Assembly: GCA_030015575.1 (NCBI GenBank)
Contig: JASDDO010000001.1
Coordinates: forward strand, 512,053,772-512,117,771
Origin: Agapanthus africanus
Taxonomy: Eukaryota; Streptophyta; Magnoliopsida; Asparagales; Amaryllidaceae
DNA: 64,000 bases
Direction: 5' to 3'
The notes below the pieces were generated by a model. It did no database searches. It was not told where the DNA came from and was given only the letters and a program-made list of their open reading frames with translations. A program made the position numbers and the translations under genes. This document shows positions 52,380 to 63,982 of the stretch, one piece after another; positions within the stretch are counted from its first letter, which is position 1; the number at the start of each line of letters is the position of its first letter.

Positions 52380-54118
52380 TTTTCTAGTTTCCTTTTTTCC
52401 AGTATTAATCATGATGAAAACATTTCAGTTGAATGTTATTTAGAACTAATGTTATCTAGTTGTACTGTGACGTTATTTCAGTTTAGGAGCCTTACTTCTG
52501 CCCTTAACTTGTGTTTCATGTCATATGTTTTGAGTGTTTTGTGATTAATTTGTTATGTGTATACTGTCATTAGATGTGAGGCTAAATAAAAGTCAAGATC
52601 GTTTTGAGTGGTGATTTTTCAGATCCAGACCATATATCTTGAGGCAAAATATATTGTGAAGCCAAAAACGGGCACAAAAGTTACAAACTGATATTATTAA
52701 TTGACAATCATGTTTTTCTATGCAACTATATAACCATGTTTGGGTGAGTTCCAAGGCCATATCAGGTGTCGTTGCTGGCAATTTCTAATATTTTGATTGT
52801 AAAGCAACAACAAAAATAATGTGTCAACAAATTTTTTTGGTAAAACGATCTCTACCATAGCTACATAGATAGTAACATCAGCAATAGTCACAACTTGATC
52901 GCTGCTCTAGATAATAATGCGGATCTTATGCTCACGACATTCTCGATTATTCTAATGATTTTGCAAGTACACGTTCCAAATGCGAATATTTGTTAATGCA
53001 TGTAGAGATGTATAAATGGAGGTTCAGGCTCAGACATGCCAGCTTCCAATAACACGTTGAAGAAATGAATAATGCTACAATTTCCCTCTTTAAAAGGGCC
53101 CTGATTATATTTGCAGTCTGGTCTAACACGTAGCAAGATGGCTGCGCATTGGTTGCATGCATTCTAGCATACAATCCAAGCTCGCCTTGCCATTTCTATA
53201 AGCTTGAAGCTTTAAGGCAAATCGTCATCACCAAGACACATTTCCCCTTAATTACTTTTTAAGGTTACTTTGATTGTTTTTTCAATTCAAGATTCAGTTT
53301 TTATCACCCCTGGATTCACATAGGGTACACCCCTAAAGCCCTCAAAATTGAGCAAGGGAAGCTGCAAACCCCATCAAAATTACATATGAAAAAATAACGG
53401 TAGATGAAATTAGATGACGAGTGAAAGAACTTACAGGTATCAGTATCATCATCAACAACATCATTGCAACTGGAATTTGAGGCTAATATATGTCACAAAC
53501 CTGCTAGGGTTTGGAGTTAGGTTAGCGAATAGCTGCAAATTTGTTACCACGCCATTTAAATAACCTTAAGAATCAGAAAGGGTTGCAGCTTTAGGGCAAG
53601 AACATAATCGCCTCCTCCGATCCAATTTGAAACCAAAAACGATATTTTTCTTTGTCAATAATTAGGACAACCTGTTTGACAAATGAACAAATTATCATCA
53701 ACATAACTTTGGTATAGGCTCCGATATATCAACATAACTTAAAAAATGGGTAAACTGCCTAAAACATTACTGTAGTGTGCCTCATCTAGACAAGATTACC
53801 CCCTAAAATGCTTTATTAGCACGGATGGGCCCTCTGGCCATCGACAAAATCCCTTGACAAAACTCAGATTCAACACTAAATAACTAAACGGTAGTGTTAT
53901 TCAACTCTAGAACCGTTTGTGTGAGGGTTTGGGTTCATGGATATAGGGTGTCTTTGCTGTTTGCACTAATAAATCACTTGAAGGGGTATAACTACTATAC
54001 AATGTAAACTGCATAAATGTTTTGTGCTAATGCTGTCAACCCATAGAACAATTTACACGTACACAAAAATAGACATTATATAATAGGAAAACCAGGTAGC
54101 AGTTCACTTCATACAGAA
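52380..54118. other. AT-rich intergenic DNA
   Basis: No gene assigned. A weak coding-like minus-strand stretch (53180-52947, LDQTANIIRALLKREIVALF) has no recognisable motif. Confidence 0.4.
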
Positions 54119-54325
54119 TCAACCCGCATGGATACATTCGCTTCCTGCGAGCTTCATTTGTACATTGTTATCGCCGCCTTGTATCAACAGGAGCAGTTTT
54201 GGATCCGTAATGGCCACAGAAATGTGATGCATTATGCCACTCTCCTTGCCGATGAGCCTGACCAAAGGCAAGACTAATATGTCAATGGATTTATAGTGTA
54301 ATGCAGGCAGAATAAGATTTGCCAT
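54119..54325 (-). other. Possible terminal exon, family unknown
   Basis: A 68-codon minus-strand frame reads LPALHYKSIDILVLPLVRLI, SVAITDPKLLLLIQGGD and ends MKLAGSECIHAG then stop. It looks protein-like but has no motif I know. Confidence 0.3.
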
Positions 54326-55509
54326 TCAGTTTGGTGGTGGATTCAAAACATGAAAGATAAACCAATAAATACAACTTGCATTTTCGCTTTTTTAGAACTA
54401 TAAAGAATAGCTATTTCAGTCGAGATGGTATACACTATGAGCTTAAAATGCATGAGGAAAGTTTACTGTCCCAATAAACGTCAGGAGTTCATGGTATTAT
54501 GGTAGAAACTATTTTGGTCACATGGTCATGGTTGATTTAATAAAAACACTGGCACCAGCTACATAGAAAGTGGACATCAAGTTAACAGTTACCCATATAG
54601 CTCGGATAAATTAATTTTTTGATCCTTATCGACTTTTGGGACTTTGAGTTCATACCCCTTAATTAACTCCATTTTGATGAAAAAGACTCAGAAAGCGATC
54701 TTCATGATATTTGATACAGCAGGACTTTAAAATATAGAGTGAAAATTTGTAACAAAAAAGCCTTGAAAGTTTTCACAGATAAAAAAATTTGAAACATAAA
54801 AAGAGGCTATATGCTATTCAGACATGTTGCACAGTACATATTAATTAGGACGCGCCAAAATCAACCTAATCATTCTATAACTATAGTCAGACATCAAAGT
54901 TAATAGTTAATGAAATAAGGTGTAAAAGGAAAGATTTTATCTATGGCTTCTTTAAGTCTACTTAAGATATTCTTTATTATGACTAATGAATAAAAGAACA
55001 AAAAGAAGATGATGGGGAATTCCCCGGAGTTCCTTTGATAGAGCTTATAACGATACTAGAAAACTATTACGTAAATAAGTTAAAAAAACGTATGCAATAT
55101 AATCAAGTCATGGATAGGTATGCTTGTAGATGAGTTTCAAATAACCTAGTTCTATAATAGTTTGCTTCAAGATGATTTTATTAATCAAATCATGCTATAA
55201 CGTTTTGGGTCTGCGCTATTTAAAACGTGAAATACAAATCGACTCAAACTCATGCAAGTACCAGAGCTTCTCAATTCCAGAACTACACAAACCAAGTAAA
55301 CAACTTACTAAAACAACAAGCATTTGTCTCGGACTTGTGAGGTCGCCTGCATCGACCAATTTTCTCCAGTAAACTCAGCAAAGATTTTATCTTCTTGATG
55401 AAAGTAACAACTACAATATTCTGTTTCCACTTTCTCCACCATTGGTCTTTTCATCCATATGCTTTTTTAAGCCTAATTCTACTCTTTGCTATTTAACTAC
55501 AATTGTACT
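54326..55509. other. AT-rich intergenic DNA
   Basis: No feature recognised. Confidence 0.45.
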
Positions 55510-56460
55510 TCCTCCTAATTGGAGCACTTAAAGCCTAAGTTGCACATGTCAATTTCTTGGTATGTACCTATATATCCTTCATGGGTGACTCTAAATTATA
55601 CTCCTAAATATTCTATAGTGGTTCTCAGATCCATTTATAATCTTAATAAAAGGTTGATGCCTACTTCTAATAATTCTTTTTGTTTTTGGAAGGGTTTACA
55701 AGATTGTAGTGCCTGTTTTTATACTCACATTTCCTGAAAGCTGGGCGACGGTAAGCAAATTCAGTTTTGGAATGATAAATGGACTTGGAATATTGTTTGG
55801 AATCGGCTTGCTTTAGTGCATACTCAAGGTTATTTTAATAACGGTAAGTGGGTTTGGAAAATTGCCTTCAATACTGTTATTCCTGCTAGAGATAGAGTTC
55901 ATTTGCATAATCTTATGAGTGATCTTGCTCATCACACCATTATGCCTGATATTAGGGATACCTTCATTTGGACTGATTCTTCCAGTGACTTATTCACTGT
56001 TAAAACTGCTAATAACTCTATGCACGGTATTGACCTTCATTATCCTTCCTATGATGTTGTGTGGATTAAGTATTTTGCTTGGTTGTTAGTACAAGACAGG
56101 ATTTTGACCAAAGATAATCTTATCAAGAGGGGTTGGTTTAACAATGCTGCATGCGTTTTTGACTCTTGTATGATTGAAACTTCTAATCATCTCTTCTTTG
56201 ATTGTAAAGTTGCTAAAGCTATTTGGAAAGATTTACTTCATGCTATCAACATGCATAATACTGGTCCAGATTCTTTCATTCATGCTATCACGAGTTGGAA
56301 AATTTCCAATATTGAGACTAGATTAGCTCATATGTGGTTACATTTACTATATTGATCTATTTGTTGGATCATTTGGAAATGTAGAAACAATAAAATCTTT
56401 AATAATACTGATTGTTCTCATACTCAGAGGTTAAATAATATTCATTATCATTTTTTTAAC
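55510..56460 (+). pseudogene. LINE (non-LTR retrotransposon) 3' fragment with zf-RVT domain
   Basis: In the plus frames: FWKGLQDCSACF, a stop at 55735-55737, then LGDGKQIQFWNDKWTW, FTVKTAYN-like FTVKTANNSMHG, FAWLLVQDRILTKDNLIKRGW, and CMIETSNHLFFDCKVAKAIW. This order (IGDG..I.FW, FTVKSAY, zinc-binding HLFF.C) is the C-terminal RT zinc-binding region of plant LINEs. A stop at 56353-56355 precedes a last conserved piece (CWIIWKCRNNKIF). The endonuclease and RT core are absent. Confidence 0.8.
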
Positions 56461-57525
56461 TAGGTTGGTGGTTTGCCTAGCAAGAAAAAAAATATATTCT
56501 TGCACCTCTTGAATTCAAAATTCTACAAGATTTGTATAATGAAGAGGTGGATGTACTTGTCAATAGACAATACAACCCTTTTTTGTTGCTACCGTGATTA
56601 TCCGCTATGATTTACTCTCTTATTTCTATATGAGGTATATGTTGCTAAGTTTAATCTTGCTGTTTGTCGGATAAATTTATTGATGATGTAATTATCCTTT
56701 CTGATCTTGTTGAAGAGGTCCATTCTCTAATAAGTTGTTACCTGTGTTTTAGTTTTTGCTTAGCCCTTAGGTTTAATGTTTAAAAATATAGGGATTTAAT
56801 TTTTTCCGCTATGTTTGGTGATTTGAAATCTGGAGCTGGTTTTGACTTCTTGTTTCAGCTTTTATGCTTGCAAAAATCCTTTTAAAATATTACATTTCAA
56901 CTGTAGTGTTTTTCTGCTTTTGTATAAAAAATACTTTTTATATTGCTTAATCTTTTTTATCACAGGTTACTTAGAAAATTCATTTCCTCTTTTTGGTTGT
57001 CTGTTGAGATGGATAATATTGTTTCTGAAATTATTCTGGCATTTGGCAAAATGAAATTTAACATTATTTATACCTCATATAGAAAATTGTATCTAGGTTT
57101 CAGTTTATAAATATATTAGAGTCATAACCAGCATCCTGCACCATAATTACCTCAGTATCTCTATTGGAACACTATCCAATATACTTATCCTCAGAAGAGG
57201 TTAATTCAAAACTCTAATAGCATCTTTGTCATCCATGTCATCTTGGAAGCCTGAACCGATAACCGCCTTCCAAAGGAGGTTGTCGTTATCTTATACCAAG
57301 AATATCCTCTTATGTTCATGATAGCTTCCTTTTGTTTCTTAAGAATTGGATTAATATATGCTTATTGCAACTAGTGCAAAAGCAATATCTGGTGTTGTAC
57401 AAGATATTGCATGATTGACTAAATTGTCTAAGCAAATGGTATGTCATTTATGCCAGTCCCTCTCCTTATAAGTCTAGAAGACATCTCTTTAGGAAGGATG
57501 ACTCCATCACTTGCGGGTATACCAC
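56461..57525. other. AT-rich DNA before element C
   Basis: Likely LINE tail and intergenic sequence; nothing else recognised. The bases ACCAC at 57521-57525 would be the left target copy of C, but the partner is outside the window. Confidence 0.4.
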
Positions 57526-58169
57526 TGTTTACCGCCGAAAGACGCGACCGGGACATTGGGACGTCCGAACCTGAATTTTAGGGGCCAGATGCTATTAAAC
57601 GCTATCCGTCCACCTCCCCGAAGATGCCAAGTTGATTTATAGCACCGTATATCGAAGGTGTCAGCGGATGCGGCCGTTATAGCAGATTTCGTCAGATTCC
57701 CCCTCATTTATGGGGGTTTTTGATTGTGGGGACGCTCTTCCCTGCAGGCGCAAACCCGTGCAGTTAATTACGCTACCGCAAAGCGGTAACAACTTTCTCC
57801 TTCTCCAGATGGTCACTTCGTGTCGTGGGTGTTTGTTTTGTTTTTGGTTGCCCGTGGATTGTATACGGAGACTAATTTATGTTGTCGCCCGAAGGGCGTG
57901 GACTAATCCAAATCCGTATTATCTTAGATTTAGGTTTGGGTTTAAGGATCGTCAATCTCATTGAGACTAAGATCAACTTAAACGTTTGTTAAGGATACGT
58001 TAGTCTGATTTGAGACTAAGATCTACTTAACGAGGGGTTTTTAGGTTAAGGATAGGTTAGTATAATTTTAGACTAAGAACAACTTAACGTTTGTCAAGGA
58101 TACGTTAGTCTAATTTTAGACTAAGATCGACTTAACAGGATCATTTATATCCAACAAAAAAGCATTTAG

Positions 58170-58410
58170 GCTCTATTGTTTTAGTTTAAGGACATTGCGG
58201 TCCATAAGGTTAAGGACATCATAATTCATGAGTTTAAAGAGCTCACAGTCTAGATTAAGGACCTCACAGTCCAGTTTAAAGACGTCATAGTCTATGGGAT
58301 TTAGTTTAGGGACATTACGGTTTAAAGACCTCACAGTCTATGGTAGTTTAGAGACGTCATAGTGTGTAAAGTTTAAGGACATCATAGTCCATGAGTTTAA
58401 GGACCCCACA
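58170..58410. repeat. RGAC/GTCY mini-hairpin array in LTR C
   Basis: GGAC/GTCC at 58259-58272 and AGAC/GTCT at 58326-58339 share the six-base loop CTCACA. AGAC/GTCT at 58280-58293 and GGAC/GTCC at 58377-58390 have loops GTCATA and ATCATA. The outer base pair changes on both arms together. Confidence 0.82.
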
Positions 58411-58754
58411 GTCTATGGAATGTCTGGTTGTCGGGACCTATCACCTCTCTGAAGACGTTGAAGGATTACAACGATAAATATCGGATGAGTGAAGAAATGT
58501 ACCTTTGAACCAATGTGGGTTGGGAGATCTGCAGTCCAATTTGGGACTAAGATCAATTAATTAGATTATGAGCACATGGGCTCAGTTAATCTGAATTGAG
58601 GACTTATGGCCAATTTGGGCTAAGTCCAATTAGGTTAAAATGTTTAACATTTATTTTGGGCTCAGTCTCATTTTATTTAACAATGCAGAGCATTGATTTG
58701 GGTTGAATACTGAACACTTATTAGGGCTCTGGGCTTTATTGATTAAAGAACAAT

Positions 58755-59055
58755 TTATGTGGTGCACACGTGAGGAGCACGTGGTGCGCTTGGCGCTTTG
58801 CGCCAGACAATTAGCGCATTGCGCTTCTGGTGAAGTAGCGCATACGTGAGGAGCATTGATGCGCTTGGCGCTTTGCGCCAGACAATGAGCGCAGAGCGCT
58901 TCTTATGAAGTAGCGCACACGTGAGGGGGACGTGGTGCGCTTGGCGCTCGCCAGTCAATGAGCGCAGAGCGCTTCTTATGAAGTAGCGCACACGTGAGGA
59001 GCACGTGATACGCTTGGCGCTGAGCGCCAGTCAATGAGCGCAGTGCGCTACTTTA
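58755..59055. repeat. ACGT-box tandem units in LTR C, cluster 1
   Basis: Four units of about 78 bp have GCGCACACGTGAGG(A/G)G(C/G)ACGTGGTGCGCTTGGCGCT or close variants. The arrangement mirrors the G-box arrays of LTRs A and B without close sequence identity. Confidence 0.8.
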
Positions 59056-59819
59056 ATTTTGGAGCGCTAAGGCTCTATTAAGCAGCTCCGCTTCCTGAGA
59101 ATTAAATTCTCTCTTATAAGAGACTTTGTCTCATAGATTTAAGAACAAAGTTCTTATTTTTTTTATAGGAGATATTTCAATCTCTTAGGTTTTGATGAAA
59201 GGGTTTGCCTTTATGGATCTGTGATCCTAAGAGAATTGAATTATTCTTCCCCTTTTTATAATGAGATGTTCATGATCTCTTTTTGTAAAAGACAATTTAT
59301 CTTATAGATCTATGATCTCAGAAAAGAAGTAAATTCTTCTTTTAAAATGAGACAATTTCGTCTTTTCGTTCCTTTTACCTTGAAGAGAATTTTCTTCTTC
59401 TACCAAGAGCTTGCTCTTCTTTTTGAGATTTCTCAAAGTTTATGGAGGTTCCTCTCTCTTGGACTTGAAGTCCTCGGTCCTTTATATAGGGACGGCTGAT
59501 TTGTTTAATCAGTTAAAGAGATCTTTTCTCTAATTGATTTGGGGATGTTTCCCCCGTTGGATCTTTGATCCAAGGGCTTCTGATTTACAGAAAGCAATCT
59601 TCTTCTTTTTAACAAGATTGGTAAATCTTTCTCCTTACAGAATTTGTTCTGTATTTTGATGATTTTTAATCACCAGTGGATCATTGATCCAACGATGCTC
59701 TGATTTCAAAGCACAATCTTTTCTGTTTGGAAGATTCAACACAATTTTATTCTGGTCAACTGATGATTATTTAATCATGTCCGTTGGATGTTTAATCCAA
59801 AGGTCCGAGAACATTCCGT

Positions 59820-60075
59820 TCTAGCGCTAGCGCTTATGCGTTTTGCACATGGTGTGCTGCTTAGAGCGCAGCGCACTTAGTGCTAGTGCACACATGCTTT
59901 GCACGTGGTGCGCTACTTGGAGCGCAGCGCTCTTAGCACCAGCGCACACGTGCTTTGCACATGGTGCGCTGCTTACGCGCAGCGCTCTTAGCGCTAGCGC
60001 ACACATGCTTTGCACGTGGTGCGCTACTTCAGAGTCATGAACTCTCAACGCTGGCACTCTTGGCATTAGCGCTAG
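59820..60075. repeat. ACGT-box tandem units in LTR C, cluster 2
   Basis: Units with GCGCACACATGCTTTGCACGTGGTGCGCT and GCGCAGCGC(T/A)CTTAGCGCTAGC. CACGTG is retained in some units and decayed to CACATG in others. Confidence 0.75.
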
Positions 60076-60149
60076 TGCTAGCGCTAAAATGAAGCGCCGC
60101 TTTTGAATTTCAAAAATTTGAACAGAGCTTTGCTCTGATTAAGGAAACA

Positions 60150-60160
60150 AATACCCCCCA
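60150..60160 (-). other. Polypurine tract of element C
   Basis: Minus strand TGGGGGGTATT directly before the LTR. Confidence 0.75.
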
Positions 60161-60257
60161 CCGTTGCGCTCACGTGGCCCACACGTGAGTGCAGCAGTGG
60201 CAGAATCTCTGCCATTGGATCAACTGAGGAGTTGAAACGGCACTCAGTACCTATAAA
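60161..60257 (+). promoter_or_regulatory. Promoter of the antisense PMD gene in element C
   Basis: CACGTG at 60171-60176 and 60182-60187 and TATAAA at 60252-60257, in the same order and similar spacing as 3784-3870 in element A. Confidence 0.6.
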
Positions 60258-61027
60258 TATGACCTTTGGCCCTTAAGATGACTTTTGTGCATCTTCGTCC
60301 TTGTTTCCTGAGAATTTATTCTCTTTTAGAGCATAGCTCTTTTGCTTAAGAAAATTAAGAGTCAAAACTCTGTAAATTTTTTTTGGTAAGATTTAAACCT
60401 ACTAACATAGGTTTGCTCTTCTCAGATCTATGATCTTTTAAGATAAATTTTAAGGTTTCTTAAACCATTAATTAAAACAGAACTTTGCTCTTTCTTAGAT
60501 CATGGATCTAAAATATATCTTTAGGGTTTTACCCATTAACAGAGATTTGCTCTCTTAAAATCATAGATCTAAAGAGATCTTTCTTAGGGTCTCTTAACCC
60601 ATTTAAAGAAGAACTGGTAGAGTTCATCTTGCAGATCTTAAAAGACCTCAAAGCTTTGCTTTTTAGGGTTTCTTGATGAATTGTTTCATCTTCCTCTTTG
60701 GAAAAAAAATTTGGGGGGGAGGATTTTATTCCCCTCATGATTAACTATGACAAACGTTTGTCTATTGCAGAGCACTGCTGTCGATAGGAGATTTACTCCT
60801 TGGCCCGAGGGATCCCATTAAATGAGAATCTTCTGAGGATTTCCTCATTTAATGACAATCTCATCAAATGATGAGACTGTTTTATTAATGATGATCTGTC
60901 ATCTAGATTATGTGGGTCCCCTTTGGTCCCTTTTTACTACATTGCAGTGTGGTACGGATTTAAAGTGCCCAGTGATAGAATTTAATCTGTATTATTGGCG
61001 GCTGAAAATTTATTCTTTTTTGCACAG
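60258..61027 (+). other. Leader / intron region of antisense gene C
   Basis: Non-coding, with decayed AGAGC/GCTCT type palindromes (60122-60136, 60540-60554) and an acceptor GCACAG at 61022-61027. Confidence 0.5.
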
Positions 61028-61603
61028 GCACTGTCTTTCGACACTTCCTTCCCGTTCGTCCGTTCGGAAGGCAGATTCCCTGCAGCACCAGTGGACCGAG
61101 AAGTTCTCGCACTGATCAAGGATCACGACCCGGAGCAGAAGAATCTCCATCTATGGGGAACATGTACAATCAAATTATCAGGGGTCGACGGAGCTTTTCT
61201 TGCATGACACCCTCGGAGCCCTTTCCAGCGATCTTTTACGCCGACCCTCCCCTGGTAAACTACGTTGTGGAGTAGATCAATTGGATTTCAGATGGTCTTC
61301 TTCAACCTTCTTTGGCTGCGATACCCGTACAGCCTCCGATGGCGTTGGATATCTTGGGGCGACGTATATGTCAAGGTGAGTCACGCCCTTGGAGACAGCC
61401 TTATAATATCGGAATGACTCCCCGTCACCTAGCCGGATATTTACAATGGGCTCGGTACATTTTGTCCGCCAAGAAGTTGGAGTTACTAAAGCTTGGGCTG
61501 TATCCAGCGATTTATGTTTCTCTCTTTCAGTACTCCACGCCTCCTACATGGTGGGTAAAAGCCTTTTTGGAACAATGGAACGTTCCAACTCACACCTTCC
61601 TTT
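61028..61603 (+). pseudogene. Antisense PMD gene of element C, truncated first exon
   Basis: Homologous to the first ~190 residues of the PMD gene in A: SFPFVRSEGRFPAAPVDR, LIKDHDPE, DILGRRICQGESRPW, WWVKAFLEQWNVPTHTF. The start codon is CTG (61031-61033) where A has ATG. There is a frameshift after LHLWG (near 61160) and a TAG at about 61274-61276. It ends at the junction with gypsy pol. So it is a clear pseudogene. Confidence 0.8.
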
Positions 61604-61639
61604 TGCTCGAGGATCTCGAAGGGACCCACGAATCTAGGG

Positions 61640-62038
61640 CTAAGCTTTCCCTTTCGCCGAAATCGCATCACCCTTCATCGGAGAGACCCTCAGAAAAACG
61701 TGATCGCCAACTGCGAACTCTAATCTGCGACGGTGCTTGTCTGCATACGATTTCTGCCTGCTCTGAGCTGCTCTCATCCGGTCTCGAATCAACTGCACTT
61801 TCTCGGTCGTCTCCTGCACGATCTGCGGCCCAAAAATACTGCGCTCGCTCAGCTCGGTCCAACAGACGGGCGATCTATATCTCCTCCCATACAAGGCCTC
61901 GAAAGGTGCCATTTGAATAGTGTCCTGAAAGCTGTTGTTGTAGGAGAACTCCACTAGAGGTAAATGACGATCCCAGCTACCGCCAAAGTCCAAAACGCAC
62001 GCTCTGAGCATGTCCTCGAGAGTCTGAATAGTCCGCTC
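61640..62038 (-). pseudogene. Gypsy integrase C-terminal part
   Basis: Encodes LVEFSYNNSFQDTIQMAPFE, ALYGRRYRSPVCW and the start of the C-terminal barrel (GDHVFLRVSPMKG). The frame breaks near 61655; the continuing KLSPRFVGPFEILE is in another frame (61671-61608). Upstream boundary is TAA at 62039-62041. Confidence 0.8.
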
Positions 62039-62344
62039 TTACTGTCCGTCGGTCTGCGGATGAAATGCTGTGCTGAAACTCAAACGAGTGCCCAAAGCCT
62101 CCTGAAGTCTCTGCCATAATCGGCTGGTAAACTGGGTGCCTCGATCTGATACGATACAAGTCGGTACGCCATGCAACCGCACGATCTCGTCGATGTAAAT
62201 CTGGGCATACCGAGCAAAACTGAAAGTGGTCTTCACTGGCAGGAAGTGAGCCGCTTTCGTCAATCGATCCACAATCACCCAAATAGAGTCGTACCCTCGA
62301 CTGGTCCTGGGTAGACCCACAATGAAGTCCATCGAAATCTGCTC
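62039..62344 (-). pseudogene. Gypsy integrase catalytic core
   Basis: [21 protein letters not shown], then [15 protein letters not shown] and FHPQTDGQ: the first two acidic residues of D-D-E are present. Separated from the zinc-finger part by TAG 62345-62347, which stands where a Trp is conserved, and from the C-terminal part by TAA. The third catalytic residue lies just after that stop. Confidence 0.82.
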
Positions 62345-62800
62345 CTATTTCCACTCCGGAATGGGAAAGGGATGCAACTCTCCTGCTGGCCTCTGGTGCT
62401 CGGCCTTGACTTGCTGACAAGTCAGGCATCTCGATACGAAGTCAGTGACATCCCTCTTCATCCCGTCCCACCAATAGACATCTCTAAAGTCGCGGTACAT
62501 CTTGGTGGAACCTGAATGAACGCTGTATGTAGATCTATGCGCCTCCTCAAGAATCTCACGTCGCAGTCCCTCCGAATCTGGGACGCACAATCGAGCCCCA
62601 AATCGTAGTACTCCCTGATCGTCGATCATGAACTCGGAATCACCGCCCTGCCTAATCTGCTCCATGATCTCTGAAAGTCGGCCATCACTGGGCTGTGCCT
62701 CACGAATGCGGTCAAGTAACTGCGGACGTGCACGAACATGCGCAAGCTGTCCCCCTGTTGGAGTGAACTCGAACTCAACTCGGCTGTCCCATAAAATCTG
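62345..62800 (-). pseudogene. Gypsy RNase H tail and integrase zinc finger
   Basis: H2C2 finger: EEAHRSTYSVHSGSTKMYRD, then CLTCQQVKAEHQRPAG. Continuous frame from the previous segment after TGA 62801-62803. Confidence 0.8.
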
Positions 62801-63982
62801 TCAATCTGCTGACGACTGCCTTTGCACTGCGCGCAAACAAGATAGACTACCCCCGGGCCTCCTGCTCAAAGCATCCGCCACTACATTCGCCTTGCCCGGG
62901 TGGTACAAGATCTCACAGTCGTAGTCCTTCACCAGCTCCATCCAACGACGCTGTCTCAGATTCAGGTCTCGCTGCTGAAATATATACTTTAAGCTCTTGT
63001 GGTCAGTGAATATTTGGCACGACTCGCCGTATAGGTAATGTCGCCATATCTTAAGTGCAAAGACCACTGCACCCATCTCCAAATCATGAGTGGGGTAGTT
63101 CTGTTCATGTTTCTTCAATTGCCGCGAAGCATACGCGATCACCCTGTCATCCTGCATCAATACGCATTCTAGCCCCACCCGTGAAGTGTCACAATAAACC
63201 ACGAATCCGCCTGATCCTGAAGGCAATGATAATACCGGCGCCGTAGTCAAACAAGTCCGTAGCTGCTGAAAACTGTGCTCGCACTCCTCCGTCCAAACGA
63301 AAGGAACTCCCTTCCGGGTCAAACCGGTCAAAGGTGCAACAATACGGGAGAAATCCTGAACGAATCGCCTGTAGTAGCCCGCCAGGCCTAGAAAACTGCG
63401 GATCTCCGTAATCGATGTCGGTCTGGGCCACTGCTGAACGGCCTCAATCTTTTTCGGGTCCACACATATGCCATCTCTCGTAATCACGTGACCCAAGAAA
63501 CCAACGTTGTCCAACCAGAATGCACATTTGGAAAATTTTGCGAAAAGCTGGTGTTCCCTCAAGGTCTGCAACGTAATCCGCAAGTGCTGCTCGTGCTCCT
63601 CTCGGCTCCGGGAATACACCAAAATATCATCAATGAACACTATGATGAACAAGTCGAGATACGGCCTGAAGGTACGGTTCATCAAGTCCATGAATGCTGC
63701 TGGAGCGTTGGTGGGTCCGAACGACATCACCAGAAACTTATAGTGGCCATAGCGTGTACGGAAAGCTGTCTTCGGTATATCCTCCTGTCGGACTCGCAGC
63801 TGATGGTATCCTGATCGCAAGTCGATCCTCGAAAAATAACCCGCACCCTGAAGCTGATCGAACAAATCATCAATGCGTGGCAACGGATATCCATTTCGCA
63901 CGGTAACCTTGTTCAGCTGGCGGTAGTCGATACACAAGCGCAAACTTCCGTCCTTCTTCTTGACAAACAGGACCGGAGCACC
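62801..63982 (-). pseudogene. Gypsy reverse transcriptase and RNase H
   Basis: [33 protein letters not shown], the catalytic [16 protein letters not shown], then RNase H with [13 protein letters not shown], ETxPTHDLEM-like YPTHDLEM and [14 protein letters not shown] at 63983-63985 sits where the conserved PWGAP Trp is expected; the frame continues beyond the window edge. Confidence 0.88.

Larger units (their letters stand above)
57526..60149 (-). repeat. LTR of element C
   Basis: Shares with LTR A the GCCCGTGGATTGTATACGG motif (57850-57868), RGAC/GTCY mini-hairpins (58170-58410), two clusters of CACGTG/ACGT boxes (58760-59050 and 59830-60030), and the palindrome-dense part (GAGAC/GTCTC 59120-59132, AAGAAC/GTTCTT 59141-59155). 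A minus-strand TATA (CCCTATATAAAGG) lies at about 59479-59491. Confidence 0.85.
57526..61603 (-). mobile_element. Element C: partial, diverged relative of element A
   Basis: A 2.6-kb LTR (57526-60149, TGTTTACC to AAGGAAACA) is followed by a purine tract, the G-box/TATA promoter, palindromic leader and the 5' end of an antisense PMD gene, all collinear with element A at 1465-5230. Similarity to A is clear but drifted, so it is an older family member. It stops abruptly inside the PMD gene at about 61600, where a gypsy pol fragment begins. No second LTR is in view. Confidence 0.85.
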
